Shown here: one piece after another, positions 12,001 to 24,000 of the stretch
How the letters are laid out: the number at the start of each line of letters is the position of its first letter
How positions within the stretch are numbered: the stretch's first letter is position 1
Source of the DNA: Tragulus kanchil
Taxonomy: Eukaryota > Chordata > Mammalia > Artiodactyla > Tragulidae
Assembly (NCBI GenBank): GCA_022376925.1
Contig: JAIOJX010000030.1
Span: 168,759,298 to 168,823,297 of the forward strand
Direction of reading: 5' to 3'
DNA: 64,000 nucleotides
Notes under the pieces: model-generated
Seen by the model: the letters and a program-made list of their open reading frames with translations, nothing else
What the model was told of the DNA's origin: nothing
Database searches by the model: none
Made by a program: the position numbers and the translations under genes

Positions 12001-15000
12001 AAAAGGACTCTCATATATAGTAACACACAATTAACATCTTGATAATCTAGCTCTTCAAAACATATTTCACCATCTTTCTCAACAAAAGCTAATCTGATCA
12101 AAATTATAAAAATGTCCAAACAAGGTTAAGGGCTTCTCCCAAAATGATGCTTCCTTTACTGAATTTCACCATTTTATATTTAAGTCCTCACATCTCCTTC
12201 ATCGGAGCTCCTGGAGAAACTAGACGAAAGAGACTTCCGGGACCTGCCTTCTTCGGCGGCCTCAGGCTCTCTGGAGGCGAGCGGGGGGCTGGCCGTCAAG
12301 GTGGGTGAAGAGTCCCGGCCGCTCCTGCCCGCCTGCGTCCTGTCGCTGGCGCCACTGCCCATGGAGGGGTAGCCAGGGGCCTTGGGGCCACTGGTCCAGT
12401 AGCTGGCGTAGTCACACCAGGGACTGCTGTACAAGTGAGCTGGGTACATGACGTAGTCCGTGGGGAATGCAGAAAGCTCTGGAACTGCTGCAGGTTTCAG
12501 GGAGATGGGCTCCTCCTGAGAGAACTTCGCTGTGGAAACCTCGTCCACGTCAGACCAGTCACTCCCTGAAGAGCTGCGCTCCAGCACCACCTCCCGGTCC
12601 TTAGGCTGCAGAGAAGAGAGAGACAGAGGGTGAGCCTTTGTCCTGTGTGAGAACAGCCTCCTGGGCTTGGCCACCTGCTGAACAGAAGCCCTGGCTGCTC
12701 TCCTGACTGCGGTGATGGCTGGGCACGGGCTCAGCCCACTCTGTCACCTGGGCTCCTGGTTATTCCCAGAAGGCGAGCCCAGTGACCACGAGGAACAGTC
12801 CCACCAGCTAGCGTTGTGGGCCATCCCTGGTAGGGAGGCTGTGCTCTCAGTCCCTTTCTGAAGAACCTCTCTCGGGAAAAAACAGCCCTCCAGAACACAC
12901 AATGTCTGGGGGTGCTTTATGCAATGGACAGAGCTGGAAGGGACACTGCTGTTTCCAGGGGTGGGTCAGAGCAGCCTTTCCAGGTCTCCTGGCTCTCTCC
13001 GCTTGCTCCTCTGGGGGAGACTGACCACCTTGTGACGTCTGAGCACCCACAGCCACATGTTAGAGAGGTCACAGGTGGGTGCCAGCACCAACTGACGTGG
13101 TCACACAGGAGCACGTGTCAATAACAGGAGCACGTGTCAATAAAAGGACTCTCATATATAGTAACACACAATTAACATCTTGATAATCTAGCTCTTCAAA
13201 ACATATTTCACCATTTTTCTCAACAAAAGTTAATCTGATCAAAATTATAAAAAAATGTCCAAACAAAAGGTTAAGGGCTTCTCCCCAAAATGATGCTTCC
13301 TTTACTGAATTTACTGAACTATCATTTTATATTTAAGTCCTCACAAAGTCTCTTGTATTGCAAAATGTACTCTCTCACGTGACGAAGACAAATGACCCAA
13401 AACATCTCAGCCAAGCTATTTTGAGAGGTTTAGAGAAGTTTCCAAAGCACTTTTTTTTTTTAAAGGAGGGGGGATGGGAAATCAAAAAAGGTAACAGATT
13501 TAATAATTATTCATGACCTCACAGTTCTTTGCTGGACATCTTTTTTTAACAAAGCTTTTGGAGACAGTTCTCAGTTTTTAAAAAACACCTTTTTAAAAGC
13601 AGTAAGGCAAGTGGTTATGCATAAAATTACAGTGGAAACTAAAGAAAGGTGTAAAATGGTATCCAGGTGGAGGAACTGGGTAACACAGGGCCAGTTGGAA
13701 AGCTACTTTTCACTTCAAAAAGTGCTATAGCAGAGTTCCTTGGCAGTCGAGTGGTTGAAGAATCCGCCTGTCAATGCAGGGGACACGGGTTCAATCCCTG
13801 ATTCAGGAAGATTATGCTATGGAGCACAAAGCCCGTGTGCCACAACCACTGAGCCTGTGCTCTAGAACCCGGGAGTCCTAACTCCTGAGCCCACACGCCA
13901 CAACTACGGAAGCCTGTGCGCCCTGGGCTCCGCCACAAGAGAAGCCACTGCAATGAGAAGCCCATGCCCTGTATCAAAGGGGAGCCACCACTTGCCACGA
14001 CCAGATACAGTCTGCGCAGCAGCCACAACCCAGAGCATCCCAAAATTAAATTAATTAATTAAAAAAAAGTTATACGGAAAGAATAACATGGAGTCCTATA
14101 CTAGCATATGTAAAAGAGATAATAACTATTGTCAATGCGCTGTGGGTTAAGGGATCTTACACGGGGGCGATGTGATGGCCTGGAAGGGTGGGATGGGAGG
14201 GAATGGGATACACATGTGACTAATCTGAGATTATACATATCTGTAAAACACAAAACTGTAAAAGCAAAAAAAGCAAAATTAAAAAAAAATGGCAAAAAAA
14301 GTGATATATCAGTGAGATCTCAGCTACAGGAAATTCTACAAGTCCAAACAACACTTTTTATTTTTTTTGACACCTTTTTTAAAAAACATATATGCAGAAA
14401 AAAAACTAACCTGGGGTGGGAGAGAGGAGGAGGAATCTACAGAGGCATAAGACTTTTATTTTTTGGCCACTTCTATTGTATTTCATTAATTTATCTTTGT
14501 TCTTTGGCCTATGTGGGCCTCCCATCGCAGTGGCCTCTCTCGTTGCAGAGCGCCGGCTCTGGGCGCATGCGCCCCAGAGCTTCGGCTCGGTAATTGGACA
14601 CATCAGTCCAGCCGCTCCCAGCATGTGGGATCTTCCCAGGCCAGGGATTGAACCAGCGCCCCCAGCACTGCAAGGCGGTGTCCTCACCTTCCGGACCGGA
14701 CCACCAGGGAAGCCCGAGACTTAACACTTTTAGAAAATGACACCTATGACGCTTACATCCTGTTTCAAACAAAATGAAACAATCATGAAACAGGGAAATT
14801 TAATCACTGATTGTATTAGAACTGTAGTTATGCCTGTTTTCTCCCCCTAAAGATTCTTTTTAATTTAAAGAGATGCACACTAAAATATTTATGGGGTGAA
14901 ATGATACAACAGGCAGGAATTTTCTTCCAAATAATTTGTGGAGGAAAAAGGGATACACAGATCAGACAAGACTGGCAGTGAGTTAATGCTTACTAAAGAT

Positions 15001-18000
15001 GAGTAATGGGTGTGTGGGTAATTTTCATAAATGTCTTAAATATCTCATAATAAATATTTTAAATGGAAATAATGACTGAAAATTATTCAAAAAAAAAATC
15101 CAACTCAGATGGTAGGGTAGCGATGTCCTCTGGCTGCTTCACAAACTTCTCTCTCATCCAAGGGTATTTGTTAAAAAAAAACAACAACAAAACAATTCCA
15201 CAGTCCCATCTCAGACCTCTTGAGTCAGATTCTCATTTTTTTCTTAAGGAAAGTTCAGGAAATCACACAGTCCATGACTAAAATAGTAACTCCAGTGACA
15301 ACAAAGACCATGTCAGAGAAACATGTGAAAAGGTTCATTACAATTATTTCATCAAATATGAGAATGAGGGCTTCCCTGGTGGTCCAGTGGTAAGGACACA
15401 GCCTTGCAGTACAAGGGGCTCTGGTTCAATCCCTGGCCTGGGAAGATCCCACATGCTGGGAGTGGCTGCTGGACCCATGTGTCCAACTACTAAGCTGGAG
15501 CTCTGGGGAGCATACGCCCAGAGCCAGTGCTCTGCAACGAGAGAGGCCACTGCGATGGGAGGCCCACACAGGCCAAAGAACAAAGATGGATGAAAATAAA
15601 TAAATGAAAGACCAACAGAAGCGGCCAAAAAAAAAAAAAGTGAGAATGAACGGAAAATGGCAGAGTGGGGAAAATAATGACTTCAAAAAACACATATGAA
15701 AAAAAAAAAAAAAAACACACATATGAACCTAGAAATACATATGATACGCAGACTATGATGACATCATGTAACACCTTGAAAGGCTTTATATATAGTCTAG
15801 TTGATCAGGAAAAGGTTTTTGGAGTTCCTTTTGGGAAAATCGACAGTGACCTATACTCAAGACTACCTAACGTTCAAATGCATATGGTAAAATTTATAGA
15901 AATGCATTTATTGAGAGTCTACTATACACGAGGCACTGGGCAAAGTATCTTCATGTATTAATTCAGAGCCCAGCAAACTGTGACCCACAAGCCAAATCCA
16001 ATACACTGCCAGTTGGTTCAAGTGAAATTTTATTAGAATATAGTCAGGCTTCATTCACTTAAATATTGTCTATGGATCTTTCACGCTATTATGGCAGAGT
16101 TGCAACAAACGCCTTAAAAGCTCAAAACCTAAAATACCTACTGTCTGGCCCTTCACAGATAGTTTTGCTGATCACTGTACTAGTCTGTGATAACATTTTA
16201 AATGTCTTAAATATCTCATAATAAATATTTTAAATGGAAATAATGACTGAAAATTATTCAAAAAAAAAATCCAACTCAGATGGTAGGGTAGCGATGTCCT
16301 CTGGCTGCTTCACAAACTTCTCTCTCATCCAAGGGTATTTGTTAAAAAAAAACAACAACAAAACAATTCCACAGTCCCATCTCAGACCTCTTGAGTCAGA
16401 TTCTCATTTTTTTCTTAAGGAAAGTTCAGGAAATCACACAGTCCATGACTAAAATAGTAACTCCAGTGACAACAAAGACCATGTCAGAGAAACATGTGAA
16501 AAGGTTCATTACAATTATTTCATCAAATATGAGAATGAGGGCTTCCCTGGTGGTCCAGTGGTAAGGACACAGCCTTGCAGTACAAGGGCTCTGGTTCAAT
16601 CCCTGGCCTGGGAAGATCCCACATGCTGGGAGTGGCTGCTGGACCCATGTGTCCAACTACTAAGCTGGAGCTCTGGGGAGCATACGCCCAGAGCCAGTGC
16701 TCTGCAACGAGAGAGGCCACTGCGATGGGAGGCCCACACAGGCCAAAGAACAAAGATGGATGAAAATAAATAAATGAAAGACCAACAGAAGCGGCCAAAA
16801 AAAAAAAAAGTGAGAATGAACGGAAAATGGCAGAGTGGGGAAAATAATGACTTCAAAAAACACATATAAAAAAAAAAAAAAAAACACACATATGAACCTA
16901 GAAATACATATGATACGCAGACTATGATGACATCATGTAACACCTTGAAAGGCTTTATATATAGTCTAGTTGATCAGGAAAAGGTTTTTGGAGTTCCTTT
17001 TGGGAAAATCGACAGTGACCTATACTCAAGACTACCTAACGTTCAAATGCATATGGTAAAATTTATAGAAATGCATTTATTGAGAGTCTACTATACACGA
17101 GGCACTGGGCAAAGTATCTTCATGTATTAATTCAGAGCCCAGCAAACTGTGACCCACAAGCCAAATCCAATACACTGCCAGTTGGTTCAAGTGAAATTTT
17201 ATTAGAATATAGTCAGGCTTCATTCACTTAAATATTGTCTATGGATCTTTCACGCTATTATGGCAGAGTTGCAACAAACGCCTTAAAAGCTCAAAAAACC
17301 TAAAATACCTACTGTCTGGCCCTTCACAGATAGTTTTGCTGATCACTGTACTAGTCTGTGATAACATTTTAAATTAGGCCTGGTATTTTCTTGGTGGTCC
17401 ACTGGCTAAGACTCTATGCTCTCAATGCTCAGGACCTGGGTTCAATCCCTGGTCAGGGAACTAGATCCCACATACCATAACTAAGACCCAGTGCAACCAA
17501 ACAAATACATTTTTAAAAAATTTAAAAAAAAAAAAGAATCATGCCTTTTTATACAGAGAAGAAATGGGGGCTCAAAAAGGCTAAGTGACTTTCTCAAGAC
17601 AGCAGTTAGCCCAATGTTCATCTGCTCACCTACTCAAATACATAACCAACAGACCATCTAAGTGTCCAGTCTGACAAACAGCAGTTCGGGCATGTAAGTT
17701 TGGAAAGTTCATCCATACCGGGGAATACCAGGCAGCAAAACAATGACCTACATTAGACAGGAAACACAGGCATTATATTTGGGGTTGGCCAAACTGTTCA
17801 TTTGAGTTTTCAGTAACATCTTATGGAAAACCCAAAGGAATGGTTTGGCCAACCTAGTATCTGGTAGGAAAACTCGTTTACAAAACCTGCGCTTCTTGGG
17901 ATTTCCAATGAAATACAAACCTAGTATCTGGTAGGAAAACTCGTTTACAAAACCTGCGCTTCTTGGGATTTCCAATGAAATACAGCACATGTGGATTTTG

Positions 18001-21000
18001 TCCATCCTGCCAAGAAACTCATAAGTATTAGGAAATGGACTGGAAAAAGCATAAACCTATAAAGAGAAAGCATATAGAACAAACCGCAAAGCAAGTTACA
18101 AACAAAATTGATGCTAGAAAGCACACAGATGAACGCTCTCTGGATAAGGAGGTCACAGATGGCCCAAAACCTAGGCCTGCCGTGAGAAAACCCACAAACA
18201 TGCTGAATCACACTACAGGACCCCAAGAGACCTCAGACCTTGGGGTATCAGAGCTTTCCAAATGAAAGTGAAGCTGGTGATGAAGGTGAGAATCTGTCAA
18301 GTTAGATTCCCAGAGCCTGGCTCCCAACCTTTACAGATGGGTCTACACCTTCTCCAGCGAGCAAGAGCTTGGAAAAGTTAAGCCAAGAAGTCTATGGAAC
18401 AATCAGGGACAAGAGACACATAGCTGCGTGTGAGGGACCATCACAGGTTGAACAGGAGAACCCAGGCACCTCCTTCAATCTGACTCCCAAAACACTAGCA
18501 GCTGGATGTGTGCTCCTGAACAGAGCACTGGAGGGTTTGCCCCAGGGCCCCAGAGCAGCCTCTGAGGATAAAACTACAGGTGATCGCCCAACGTGAAAGG
18601 CCGCAGTCGACAAGCCCACAAGCACGAGAACATCCAGCTGGCTCTGTAATGCTTCATCTTTAAAATATGAACAGATACCCAAAACACCTAAGGAAAGCCC
18701 TCACACAAAAGAAAGCAGTTAGCCCAATGTTCATCTGCTCACCTACTCAAATACATAACCAACAGACCATCTAAGTGTCCAGTCTGACAAACAGCAGTTC
18801 GGGCATGTAAGTTTGGAAAGTTCATCCATACCGGGGAATACCAGGCAGCAAAACAATGACCTACATTAGACAGGAAACACAGGCATTATATTTGGGGTTG
18901 GCCAAACTGTTCATTTGAGTTTTCAGTAACATCTTATGGAAAACCCAAAGGAATGGTTTGGCCAACCTAGTATCTGGTAGGAAAACTCGTTTACAAAACC
19001 TGCGCTTCTTGGGATTTCCAATGAAATACAAACCTAGTATCTGGTAGGAAAACTCGTTTACAAAACCTGCGCTTCTTGGGATTTCCAATGAAATACAGCA
19101 CATGTGGATTTTGTCCATCCTGCCAAGAAACTCATAAGTATTAGGAAATGGACTGGAAAAAGCATAAACCTATAAAGAGAAAGCATATAGAACAAACCGC
19201 AAAGCAAGTTACAAACAAAAATTGATGCTAGAAAGCACACAGATGAACGCTCTCTGGATAAGGAGGTCACAGATGGCCCAAAACCTAGGCCTGCCGTGAG
19301 AAAACCCACAAACATGCTGAATCACACTACAGGACCCCAAGAGACCTCAGACCTTGGGGTATCAGAGCTTTCCAAATGAAAGTGAAGCTGGTGATGAAGG
19401 TGAGAATCTGTCAAGTTAGATTCCCAGAGCCTGGCTCCCAACCTTTACAGATGGGTCTACACCTTCTCCAGCGAGCAAGAGCTTGGAAAAGTTAAGCCAA
19501 GAAGTCTATGGAACAATCAGGGACAAGAGACACATAGCTGCGTGTGAGGGACCATCACAGGTTGAACAGGAGAACCCAGGCACCTCCTTCAATCTGACTC
19601 CCAAAACACTAGCAGCTGGATGTGTGCTCCTGAACAGAGCACTGGAGGGTTTGCCCCAGGGCCCCAGAGCAGCCTCTGAGGATAAAACTACAGGTGATCG
19701 CCCAACGTGAAAGGCCGCAGTCGATAAGCCCACCGAAGCACGAGAACATCCAGCTGGCTCTGTAATGCTTCATCTTTAAAATATGAACAGATACCCAAAA
19801 CACCTAAGGAAAGCCCTCACACAAAAGACAGAAAGCGAAATAACTAGGGGAAAAAACAAACAGAAAAACAGAAGGAAACTCTGAAAAAGTAGAGCAGAAA
19901 AAAACCTTTGAAACAAACTTGTAATTCACATTCTCAGAGAAACAGGAGAAGGCATTATAACCTCGAAATAAGCACAGGATGTCCTGGAAAAGGACTACTC
20001 AAAAAATTAAGCCAGCGTTTTTAGATATAATGTCACACATGTTAAGAGTATAATTACTCATAAAGAAAGCAGAGATAAACAGAGACAGAGGAAAAAAGAA
20101 GTTGGAAGGAAACAATCAAAAGGAAGATACCTATGTGACTAATCTGGGAACATACATATCTGTAAACAACAAAACTCTGCAAAAATTTAAAGCAAAATAA
20201 AAGTTTAAACAACAACAACAAAAAGGAATATACCTTAAAAAAAAGAGGTGGAGAGCAGATTACTTCTTTTGACAAAACTGAGAAGAATTTTATGGTAGTA
20301 GCAGTTTGGAGATGAAACAGTCATAGGAACAAGAGAAAACTATAGGAAAAAAAACAAGGTAAGATGGAACTGCAAGGGAAATCAACTTTTATAAGAAAGG
20401 AAATGTATTCAGAATATACTAAGTCAGCTATGAATACAGTGATAATAAATCTTAAATAGATTTGGCTAAAAATTGTATTATGAATCAGAAAGCTGCAGGA
20501 AGGGAGAGAGGACACATTTACAAGCATGGGAGCGGTTTAAGTGTAGACAACTAAACTCTCATCTCCACACTAGGAAGTCCATGTGCTATGCTTAGTCGTT
20601 CACTCCTGTCCAACTCTTTGCAACCCCGTGGACTGCAGCCCGCCAGGCTCTCTGTCCTTGGGGATTCTCCAGGCAAGAATACTGGAGTGGCTGCCATGCC
20701 CTCCTCTAGGGATCTTCCCAACCCAGATTAAACCCAGGCACCTCCTTCAATCTGACTCCCAAAACACTAGCAGCTGGATGTGTGCTCCTGAACAGAGCAC
20801 TGGAGGGTTTGCCCCAGGGCCCCAGAGCAGCCTCTGAGGATAAAACTACAGGTGATCGCCCAACGTGAAAGGCCGCAGTCGATAAGCCCCCCGAAGCACG
20901 AGAACATCCAGCTGGCTCTGTAATGCTTCATCTTTAAAATATGAACAGATACCCAAAACACCTAAGGAAAGCCCTCACACAAAAGACAGAAAGCGAAATA

Positions 21001-24000
21001 ACTAGGGGAAAAAACAAACAGAAAAACAGAAGGAAACTCTGAAAAAGTAGAGCAGAAAAAAACCTTTGAAACAAACTTGTAATTCACATTCTCAGAGAAA
21101 CAGGAGAAGGCATTATAACCTCGAAATAAGCACAGGATGTCCTGGAAAAGGACTACTCAAAAAATTAAGCCAGCGTTTTTAGATATAATGTCACACATGT
21201 TAAGAGTATAATTACTCATAAAGAAAGCAGAGATAAACAGAGACAGAGGAAAAAAGAAGTTGGAAGGAAACAATCAAAAGGAAGATACCTATGTGACTAA
21301 TCTGGGAACATACATATCTGTAAACAACAAAACTCTGCAAAAATTTAAAGCAAAATAAAAGTTTAAACAACAACAACAAAAAGGAATATACCTTAAAAAA
21401 AAGAGGTGGAGAGCAGATTACTTCTTTTGACAAAACTGAGAAGAATTTTATGGTAGTAGCAGTTTGGAGATGAAACAGTCATAGGAACAAGAGAAAACTA
21501 TAGGAAAAAAAACAAGGTAAGATGGAACTGCAAGGGAAATCAACTTTTATAAGAAAGGAAATGTATTCAGAATATACTAAGTCAGCTATGAATACAGTGA
21601 TAATAAATCTTAAATAGATTTGGCTAAAAATTGTATTATGAATCAGAAAGCTGCAGGAAGGGAGAGAGGACACATTTACAAGCATGGGAGCGGTTTAAGT
21701 GTAGACAACTAAACTCTCATCTCCACACTAGGAAGTCCATGTGCTATGCTTAGTCGTTCACTCCTGTCCAACTCTTTGCAACCCCGTGGACTGCAGCCCG
21801 CCAGGCTCGTCTGTCCTTGGGGATTCTCCAGGCAAGAATACTGGAGTGGGCTGCCATGCCCTCCTCTAGGGGATCTTCCCAACCCAGGGATTAAACCCAG
21901 ACCTCCCCCATTTCAGATGATTCTTAACCATCTGAGCCACTAAAGCAGCTCAAGAATACTAGAGTGGGTAGCTTATTCCTTCCCCAGGGGATCTTCCCAA
22001 CCAGGAAGTGAACCAGGGTCTCCTGCACTGCAGGCGGATTCTTTACCAGTTGAGCTACCAGGGAAGCCAAAGAGGTCCATGGATTTCTAAATATTCAAAA
22101 AGCAATCAACGCGAAGTTACTCAGAAATATGGACTAGAGCAAAGAGCTAAAAAGAGATGAAAGAGGGGCGACCACCGAGCAGCAGTCGTGAAGGACGGGC
22201 AGAGCTGGGGACCACAGAGGAATGGTTTTTTCCTGCCAAATCATAAGCAACGATAAAGTGGCTAGGTTCCCTTCAGTATCATCTCTCCTTCCTCTGGCAC
22301 TAGGAGTTTATCTGAGTGTACGGCTTCCCAGATGGTAGTCAGTTTGAAACTTTCCAGACTCTTGCAGGTGTTAGCCAGATTCTCGTTAACAAAGATGAGC
22401 AGATACAATGCAGACCGCTTCTGAGCCAAACTCACGAAAGGGAGAGAATATGCTTTGCTCTTCTCCCTTTCTTCCTGTCTGGAATGTTTGTGTGGAGCCC
22501 GGTCACAGCAGCTCCGACCACAAGACGGAAACTGCTGAGGGGCAGCAGAGAGTCAAGCAGAAGGTACCTGAGTCCCACACATCCTCCTTAAGGCACACTT
22601 CTATTTTCTTTAAGCCACTGTTATTTTGGCCCTTTGCTACACAAGAAAATCTGTACCTTAACAAACGTATGAATCCGAAAACAAAGCCAGCACTGTACTG
22701 AGGTTTCTTGATAAATCTGAATGGTACAATCGCAGAGAGACAAGAGTTTGGCTCCTGAAGCCCTGGGTACATCAAGGACTATGCTGAATCACTAACAGGA
22801 TCAAACTGAAAAGACCAAGTACCTTTATTTTCTCTTTTTATTTTCTACTTCTTGACCAAGTACCTTTAACTGAACTCAAAATCCCGTGCCCAGGGCAGGA
22901 ACCTGACTCACCTTTTGGCCATTCAAACGCGAGTCAGAGTTATCCACAAACTCCAGGGGCGGAGAGCGCTCGTCAATGACGGTTCTTTGGCCACCCAGGG
23001 GCTCCTCGCTGGGTGTCTCCTGCGGGTCGATCACCACTCTCCTGTCACAGAAGCTGCTCTTCTCTGGCACCACCTTCTCCTCCTCTGCTCTGACCTCTGG
23101 GGCGGACTCTTTCTTTTTCTGAGGAACAGCTACGCTGACACTCCTGGCTGGCTCCTCTCTGCGGCGGGGGCGCTCGACCCTGTGGGGTCTTTCCCCCGTG
23201 GCCACCTCTCCCTTCCTTTTTGGCATCGACTTTCCCAGGATGCCCTGGATGGCCTTTAGGTAGATCATGGCAGAACCCTGGTCTCGATGTCTATCCCTCT
23301 GCCTTTTCTGGACCTTGTTAGATTCCTCGGTTGGACCGTGTGCACCCTTGGCTTCCACTGCAAATTCAGAATCCATGGAGGCACGAGGGCTATCTTTGGA
23401 ATCAACCTGGAAGAAAAATGAGAAATGATGAAAGGTGATTTGGTCTACGAAGCACGTGGCAAATGAGACCTCAGTGCCATTCACCACTGCTGACCATGTC
23501 AGTGGCTCCCAGCCGGTTCCTGCCCGTCCTTCCTCTACCGATGCCACTAGGAGTCCTACCATCTGGCCACGTGACACCTCTGCTTAACTCTTCGAGGGCT
23601 CTGTGTCTGCCTGCAGGACGTATGCCAGACTCCTGAGTGTGACTGCAGAAGTCCTCCTTCCTGGCTGGCCCCCAACCTTCCTTCCAGCATCATCTCCTGC
23701 CTTTCTCCACTCGCCCAGGTCTGCTGGGAATGAGGAAAACACTGGAGGAGGAGGAAAGGAAGGCCCTGAAATAAGCAGTACCCCAAGCATCAGACTGGGC
23801 TTCCCCAGTGGCTCAGCGGTAAAGAATACACCTACAGTGCAGGAGCCACAAGAGACGTGGGTTCAATCTCTGGGTCAGGAAAATCCCCCGGAGGAGGGCA
23901 GGGCAATCCACTCCACTATTCTCGGCTGGAGAATCCCATGGATAGAGGAGCCTGGAGGGCTGCAGCCCATGGGGTTAGCAACAGTCAGATGCAACTGAAG

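Larger units (their letters stand above)
15029..17374 (+). repeat. Direct duplication D6, 1.17 kb unit
   Basis: Bases 15029-16199 recur at 16200-17374 (offset 1171). Minor differences: one G missing at about 16586, and A-tract lengths at about 15700 and 16868. It includes a CHR SINE and a hAT fragment. It is the left flank of patch 16200-18713. Confidence 0.94.
17601..19829 (+). repeat. Direct duplication D7, 1.11 kb unit
   Basis: Bases 17601-18713 recur at 18714-19829 (offset 1113). Differences are single-base, mostly in the last 100 bases of the left copy (for example around 18605-18625 against 19720-19740). It is the right flank of patch 16200-18713. Confidence 0.95.
19573..21899 (+). repeat. 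Direct duplication D8, 1.16 kb unit
   Basis: Bases 19573-20730 recur at 20731-21899. In the last 100 bases of the left copy several single bases are missing (compare 20645-20730 with 21803-21899), the pattern of a low-quality contig end. It is the left flank of patch 20731-24704. Confidence 0.95.

Noticed and set aside
22912..23577. 233-codon frame extending TATDN2 exon 2 upstream to 23577 with its own ATG
   Set aside because: A good splice acceptor at 23409-23407 and the match to human VDSKDSS start the exon at 23406. The upstream codons are intron readthrough.
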